Below, one piece after another: positions 4,878-8,066 of a stretch of DNA of 8,066 nucleotides. The notes beneath the pieces are model-generated. The model was not told the DNA's origin. It made no database searches and saw only the letters and a program-made list of their open reading frames with translations. The stretch's first letter is position 1. Every line of letters begins with the position of its first letter. The DNA comes from an uncultured Verrucomicrobiota bacterium (lineage in GTDB: Bacteria; Verrucomicrobiota; Kiritimatiellia; RFP12; UBA3636), in the NCBI GenBank assembly GCA_946612175.1, contig CAMOEO010000127.1, positions 1 through 8,066 of the forward strand, written 5' to 3'. Position numbers and translations under genes: made by a program.

Positions 4878-6576
4878 GCCCCAGCTCCGTCTCCAGGCGG
4901 CCTTCCGGCAGCGGCACGAGCGCATCGGGGTTCTCGCGCAGCGCCTCGCGGTACGCGGCGGGGCCGTCCGCCTCGCCCCCGTGGACGCAGGCCAGGTACA
5001 CCAGCTCCGAGACCTCGCGGCGGGAAAGGCCGATCAGTTCCCCCGTCCGGGCCCGGTTGCGGGCCAGGCTCGGAATCCAGTACTCCTTTTGCATGTCCCG
5101 GATCAATTCGTCCTTCTTCTGGGATTCCTTCTCCGGGGACGGTGTCGTCTGCCGCAGCGGAGGCGGAAAGGGAACGTCCCGCAGGAGAAAGACGAAATCG
5201 TCCAGCAGACGGAAGTATCGCAGGCCCCTGGAATCCACCAGCGCGGGATCGGCTCCGTCTCTCGCGATCACTTTCCGGTCCGAGATCCGATGCCGAAGCA
5301 GCTCATCGGGACTCTCCTGGTCGGACGGCCGGTACGGCTCGACGAAGAACAGCTTCGGAAGTCCGTCCACCAGCGTCTGGTCGGGCCGGTATCGGAACCA
5401 GGGGACGGCCCGATTCCGGCCCCACGAAGGGGAAAGCTGGATCGGACCGCTCTCCGGAGGGCCGCCGCCGGGGCGACGGAGCCATGCATCGGCATTCATC
5501 GTCCAAAAGTCTTCCGTCCAGGCGGTACCGCGGAGGTCGCTCTCCCAGTGGTTCTCCGGCCGCAGGGAGGAACGGAGGAGCCAGGCGGACCGCAAGATGC
5601 GGGCGATCCGCTCCACGACGTCCTCCTTCGTTTCCTCGGAGAAGGAGCCGAAGGAACGGGCGCCTGCGCCGAGCATGCTCTCGACGCGCCTTCCGAGCTC
5701 CGTCTCCATCCTGCCGTCGGGAACCGGCAGAAGGACGTCCGGATTCTCCTGCAGGGCCGCAAGATACCGGGAGGGACCATCCTGCGAGCCCGGGAGGGCG
5801 TAGGAAAGATAGACGATCTCGGAAACCTCCCTCCGCGAGAGCGACACGAGCCTGCGCGTCGTCCAGTCCCGGTCCTTCGCATGGAAGAGGATGCGCTCGC
5901 GATCCCATTCGTGCGCGCCGGGAGGAATCCGCGCGGGGGGAAGGGCCATGTCCCGGATATGGAAGACGAGCCCCTCCTTCTGGCGGAACAGCGACCTTCT
6001 GACGACATCCTCCAGCCCGTACTTCCTCGCAAACGCCCGGGCGGAAAGGTTCGTCGCGTCGGCGGGCGATCCGCCGGGAAAGACCATCTCCCAATCATTC
6101 TGCAACTTCACGCGGGACATGTCAAGCTCCTCGCAGCGGTCGACGAAACGGAGCTTCGGAAGCCCGTCGGGAAGGATCAGAAACGGCCGGTAGAAGGGCG
6201 ACCCCTGCTCGCTGCAGTACAATACCATCGGCCTCGGGTAAAGATATCGGAGGACATGCCGGGCGTCCGTGCCATGGGGATTGAGCCAGGCCTCGCAGCG
6301 GATGACTTCAAAGCCAAGAATGAATTCCGGACCGAGCCACATGTCATGCCGGAGGGGGAGTTCGTCCGCGAGCAGATCCTCTCCCCCGTGCTCGCCGGTC
6401 ACGATCAGCAGGGAGTTGCCGAGCTCGCAGGAGATCCGCCCCGCGATCTCCGTCTTCAGATCCTCCGGCAGCGATTCGAAGGGATGGAACGTCCAAGCGC
6501 AGGCCGTCGGCCGGAGAAGGAGCAGGGCGAGGACGGGAAGGACCAGCCCCTTCCAGGCCGCCGAAGGACCGTTCAT
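4822..6576 (-). CDS. Secreted protein of unknown function with internal duplication
   Basis: I do not recognise this 584-residue family. The N-terminus has a signal peptide: Lys9, a Leu/Val core at 11-21, then PTACAW with a likely cut after Ala27. Cys26 could in principle be lipidated, but Pro at -3 argues against it. No further membrane helix is seen, so it is probably periplasmic or exported. The mature protein is two diverged copies of one unit. Matching blocks are FHPFESLPEDLKTEIAGRI (30) with FGSFSEETKEDVVERIARI (309); DGLPKLRFVD (137) with DGLPKLFFVE (404); VFHIRDMALPP (204) with VFLLRDVPFPP (462); LSRREVSEIVYL (246) with LSRREVSELVYL (517); and ENPDVLLPVPDGRMETELG with ENPDALVPLPEGRLETELG. 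Third codon positions are less C-dominated than in the neighbours. The 3' end overlaps cysS tail to tail. It starts 46 nt after the aminotransferase stop. Confidence 0.8.
   Translation of the reverse strand: MNGPSAAWKGLVLPVLALLLLRPTACAWTFHPFESLPEDLKTEIAGRISCELGNSLLIVTGEHGGEDLLADELPLRHDMWLGPEFILGFEVIRCEAWLNPHGTDARHVLRYLYPRPMVLYCSEQGSPFYRPFLILPDGLPKLRFVDRCEELDMSRVKLQNDWEMVFPGGSPADATNLSARAFARKYGLEDVVRRSLFRQKEGLVFHIRDMALPPARIPPGAHEWDRERILFHAKDRDWTTRRLVSLSRREVSEIVYLSYALPGSQDGPSRYLAALQENPDVLLPVPDGRMETELGRRVESMLGAGARSFGSFSEETKEDVVERIARILRSAWLLRSSLRPENHWESDLRGTAWTEDFWTMNADAWLRRPGGGPPESGPIQLSPSWGRNRAVPWFRYRPDQTLVDGLPKLFFVEPYRPSDQESPDELLRHRISDRKVIARDGADPALVDSRGLRYFRLLDDFVFLLRDVPFPPPLRQTTPSPEKESQKKDELIRDMQKEYWIPSLARNRARTGELIGLSRREVSELVYLACVHGGEADGPAAYREALRENPDALVPLPEGRLETELGLRLEALLRERDAGLPSCP
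4855..6489 (-). repeat. Diverged tandem duplication within the secreted protein gene
   Basis: Copy 1 is about 5668-6489 (residues 30-303) and copy 2 about 4855-5652 (residues 309-574). Matching blocks are offset by 258 to 279 residues, so the copies have gained and lost short segments. Divergence is high at DNA level, and only the most conserved blocks align by eye, e.g. around 4880-4930 against 5695-5745. The most constrained part is the C-terminal third of each unit (LSRREVSE.VYL through GR.ETELG.R.E). Confidence 0.7.
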
Positions 6577-6622
6577 CGCCGTCGCCCCCTTCCCTCGCCT
6601 GCGGTTCCCGACGGCCCGGCCC
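6577..6622 (-). promoter_or_regulatory. Short intergenic region with purine-rich RBS-like tract
   Basis: On the - strand, GAGGGAAGGGGG (6596 to 6585) ends 8 nt before the ATG of the secreted protein, a plausible though imperfect ribosome-binding site. Other starts in the window lack one. A 7-bp stem, GCCGTCG (6578-6584) with CGACGGC (6609-6615), encloses this tract in a 24-nt loop. There is no T-tract, so it does not look like a terminator after the aminotransferase gene. Read-through from that gene is likely. Confidence 0.35.
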
Positions 6623-7933
6623 CTACGCCCCGATGTAGCGGCGGATCGACGCGCCGATGCGCTCGAGCGTGCGGGCGCGCTCCGCGTCGTCCGGGTTCAG
6701 GAGCGTGATGCGGAAGCCGTTCATGTCCGTGTGGAAGCCGGTGAGCGGCGTCACGCACACGCCCTCCGCCCCCATCATGTAGTGGACGAAGCGCTTGTCC
6801 GGCGCGACGCCCTCGTTGCTCTTCTCGACGAACGCCCGCACCGCGGGGTCGGCGATCGGGAGCGACTGGCCCGGCCGCAGCACGCCGTCCTCGAACGTGA
6901 CGGCGTAGTAGAACGCGCCGTGCACCGGGCGCGCGATGACGCCCGGCACCGTCCGGAAGTACTCGTAGACCTGGTTGGCGCGCGCCTCGAACATCTTCGC
7001 GCGGCGCGCCTTGAGGGCCGGCCAGCGCGGGTCGCCGTAGATGCGCGGCAGGGCCATCTGCGGGAGCGTCGTCGAGCACACCTCCATCATCTTGCTCTTC
7101 ACCAGGATGCCGCAGTACTCCTCGAACGCCGGCGAGACCTTGCGGTTGAGCATCTCGATCCAGCCGCAGCGCGAGCCGGGCCACGGCACGTCCTTGCTCA
7201 TCCCGCGCAGCGCGAGGCCGGGCACGTCGTCGCCGAGCACCTGCGAGAGGTGGACCTTCTCCACGCCGTTGAAGACGATGTTGCAGTAGATCTCGTCGCA
7301 GATGACGAAGAGGCCGTACTTGCGGGCGATCGCGACGATTCCCTCGAGGGTCCTGCGCGGATACACGGCGCCCGTCGGGTTGTCGGGGTTCACGAGCGCG
7401 ATCGCGACGACCTGCGGGTTGTACTTGACCTTGTTCTCGATCTCCTCCAGGTCGGGCAGCCACCCCTGCGCCGGATCGAGCCGGAACTGCAGGTGCGGGT
7501 AGTCGCCGCGCTTGCCCTCGTTGGAGGTGTGCGTCGGATAGGAGGGCGAGGGCATCAGCACGCGCGCGTCCTTCTTCATCAGGTCGTAGACCTTGTCGAC
7601 GCCGTCCGCGATGCCGTTGAGGAAGAGGATGTCGTCCGGCCCGACCGGAACGCCGCCCGGGCGCGCGCTCGCCTTCGCGGCGAGGAACTCGCGCGTGGCG
7701 AGGACGCCGCGGCTCGGGCAGTAGGCCCAGGACCTCTCGTCGTGCGCGACGAGGTCCGCCACGATCTCCTTGATCCACGGCTCGACCTGCTCGCCCGCGG
7801 CGACGGGGTCGCCGATGTTCTCCCAGGTGATGGGGCGGCCGAGGCGCTGGAGCGCGTGGCCGAAATCGACGATCTCGCGGATTTCGTAGTGGAGGTTGCG
7901 GTAGCCTTCGATGACGAGGGGGGGATGCTGCAT
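6623..7933 (-). CDS. PLP-dependent class I/II aminotransferase, AlaA/AlaT-like
   Basis: This fold-type I enzyme transfers amino groups between an amino acid and a 2-oxo acid in the cytosol. At 436 residues it is somewhat longer than the typical family member of about 400. Visible features are YEIREI near the N-terminus and NIGDP, both resembling the E. coli AlaA opening; Y-x-PSRGV; LNGIADGVDKVYDLM; MPSPSYPTHTS; the NPDNPTGAVY loop; CDEIY (Asp213 to the pyridine nitrogen, Tyr216); MSKDVPWPGSRCGW with the Schiff-base Lys247; and FRITLLNP near the end, whose Arg should bind the substrate carboxylate. Alanine transaminase is the best guess, but substrate cannot be fixed from sequence. I prefer ATG 7933 over the in-frame ATG at 7954: CCCCTTTCCC precedes it, as at other starts here, and the protein then begins close to the conserved region. 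An opening further out would include the promoter. Confidence in the family is high, in the start moderate. Confidence 0.93.
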   Translation of the reverse strand: MQHPPLVIEGYRNLHYEIREIVDFGHALQRLGRPITWENIGDPVAAGEQVEPWIKEIVADLVAHDERSWAYCPSRGVLATREFLAAKASARPGGVPVGPDDILFLNGIADGVDKVYDLMKKDARVLMPSPSYPTHTSNEGKRGDYPHLQFRLDPAQGWLPDLEEIENKVKYNPQVVAIALVNPDNPTGAVYPRRTLEGIVAIARKYGLFVICDEIYCNIVFNGVEKVHLSQVLGDDVPGLALRGMSKDVPWPGSRCGWIEMLNRKVSPAFEEYCGILVKSKMMEVCSTTLPQMALPRIYGDPRWPALKARRAKMFEARANQVYEYFRTVPGVIARPVHGAFYYAVTFEDGVLRPGQSLPIADPAVRAFVEKSNEGVAPDKRFVHYMMGAEGVCVTPLTGFHTDMNGFRITLLNPDDAERARTLERIGASIRRYIGA

Positions 7934-7967
7934 GGGAAAGGGGCTCGGGTTCATGGAATGCCCGCGT

Positions 7968-7996
7968 ATTCTATCCCTTCCCCCCGCGTCTTGCAA
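7968..7996 (-). promoter_or_regulatory. Sigma70-like promoter of the aminotransferase gene
   Basis: On the - strand, TTGCAA (7996 to 7991) and TAGAAT (7973 to 7968) are separated by 17 nt, including a run of six G. TAGAAT matches TATAAT at five of six positions and TTGCAA matches TTGACA at four. Transcription would start near 7961, leaving about 6 nt before ATG 7954 or about 28 nt before ATG 7933. The promoter probably also serves the secreted protein gene downstream. Confidence 0.65.
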
Positions 7997-8066
7997 TCCG
8001 ATTCGGCGCTGGACCTTCCCCACTTTTTGGCGCCGCGCCGTCGTGGAGGCCCGCAAATCGCGCCTT
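7997..8066. other. Right-edge region upstream of the aminotransferase promoter
   Basis: No supported gene is seen in these 70 nt. A small dyad GGCGC-C-GCGCC lies in the 8029-8039 area next to a TTTTT run (8024-8028 area) on its left. On the + strand the T-run precedes the dyad, so it is not a rightward terminator. A leftward terminator would need the T-run on the other strand. Function unknown. Confidence 0.3.

Noticed and set aside
4567..6708. + strand frame of over 700 codons opposite the secreted protein gene
   Set aside because: It has no signal peptide or motif and is Pro/Arg-rich. The opposite strand has a signal peptide and a clear internal protein-level duplication, which selects the - strand.
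7934..8056. N-terminal extension of the aminotransferase to 8056
   Set aside because: It would include the TTGCAA-17-TAGAAT promoter within the coding region, and the added residues are basic and unlike any aminotransferase.

Overview
The window is a GC-rich bacterial chromosomal segment whose C-rich third codon positions keep many shadow frames open. Two secreted parvulin-type prolyl isomerases, one of them a lipoprotein, point to a diderm (Gram-negative type) cell. The MEP isoprenoid gene and the pyrimidine-rich, Shine-Dalgarno-free gene starts fit, but do not prove, a member of the Verrucomicrobiota/Kiritimatiellota/Lentisphaerota group. That placement is inference only; no marker here settles it.

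Layout, left to right. (1) At 3-341 is the 3' end of an unrecognised + strand gene. (2) At 342-498 is an intergenic region with a sigma70-like promoter (436-464) whose -10 is overlapped by a perfect inverted repeat, AATTGT-AGG-ACAATT. (3) At 499-4877 is a compact four-gene + strand cluster: a secreted SurA/PpiC-like isomerase (499-1722), a lipoprotein paralogue (1783-2940), ispF (2953-3447) and cysS (3438-4877). Gaps are 60 and 12 nt, and ispF/cysS overlap by 10 nt. No terminator is visible inside, so it is probably one operon combining envelope protein folding, isoprenoid synthesis and Cys-tRNA charging. (4) At 4822-6576 (- strand) is a secreted protein of unknown function built from two diverged copies of a unit of about 270 residues; its 3' end overlaps the 3' end of cysS by 56 nt. 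(5) At 6623-7933 (- strand) is a class I/II PLP aminotransferase resembling the AlaA/AlaT group, with a well-formed promoter at 7968-7996. Genes 4 and 5 lie 46 nt apart on the same strand and may be co-transcribed.

The items most worth a second look are the duplicated secreted protein of unknown function, a pair of small palindromic repeats translated as a linker inside cysS, the operator-like dyad on the isomerase-operon promoter, and a recurring C/T-rich element (CCTT(T)CCC) in place of Shine-Dalgarno sites. I found no CRISPR array, transposase, tRNA, rRNA or clear defence system. The window is mostly housekeeping, and I do not claim a new system beyond the uncharacterised duplicated protein.
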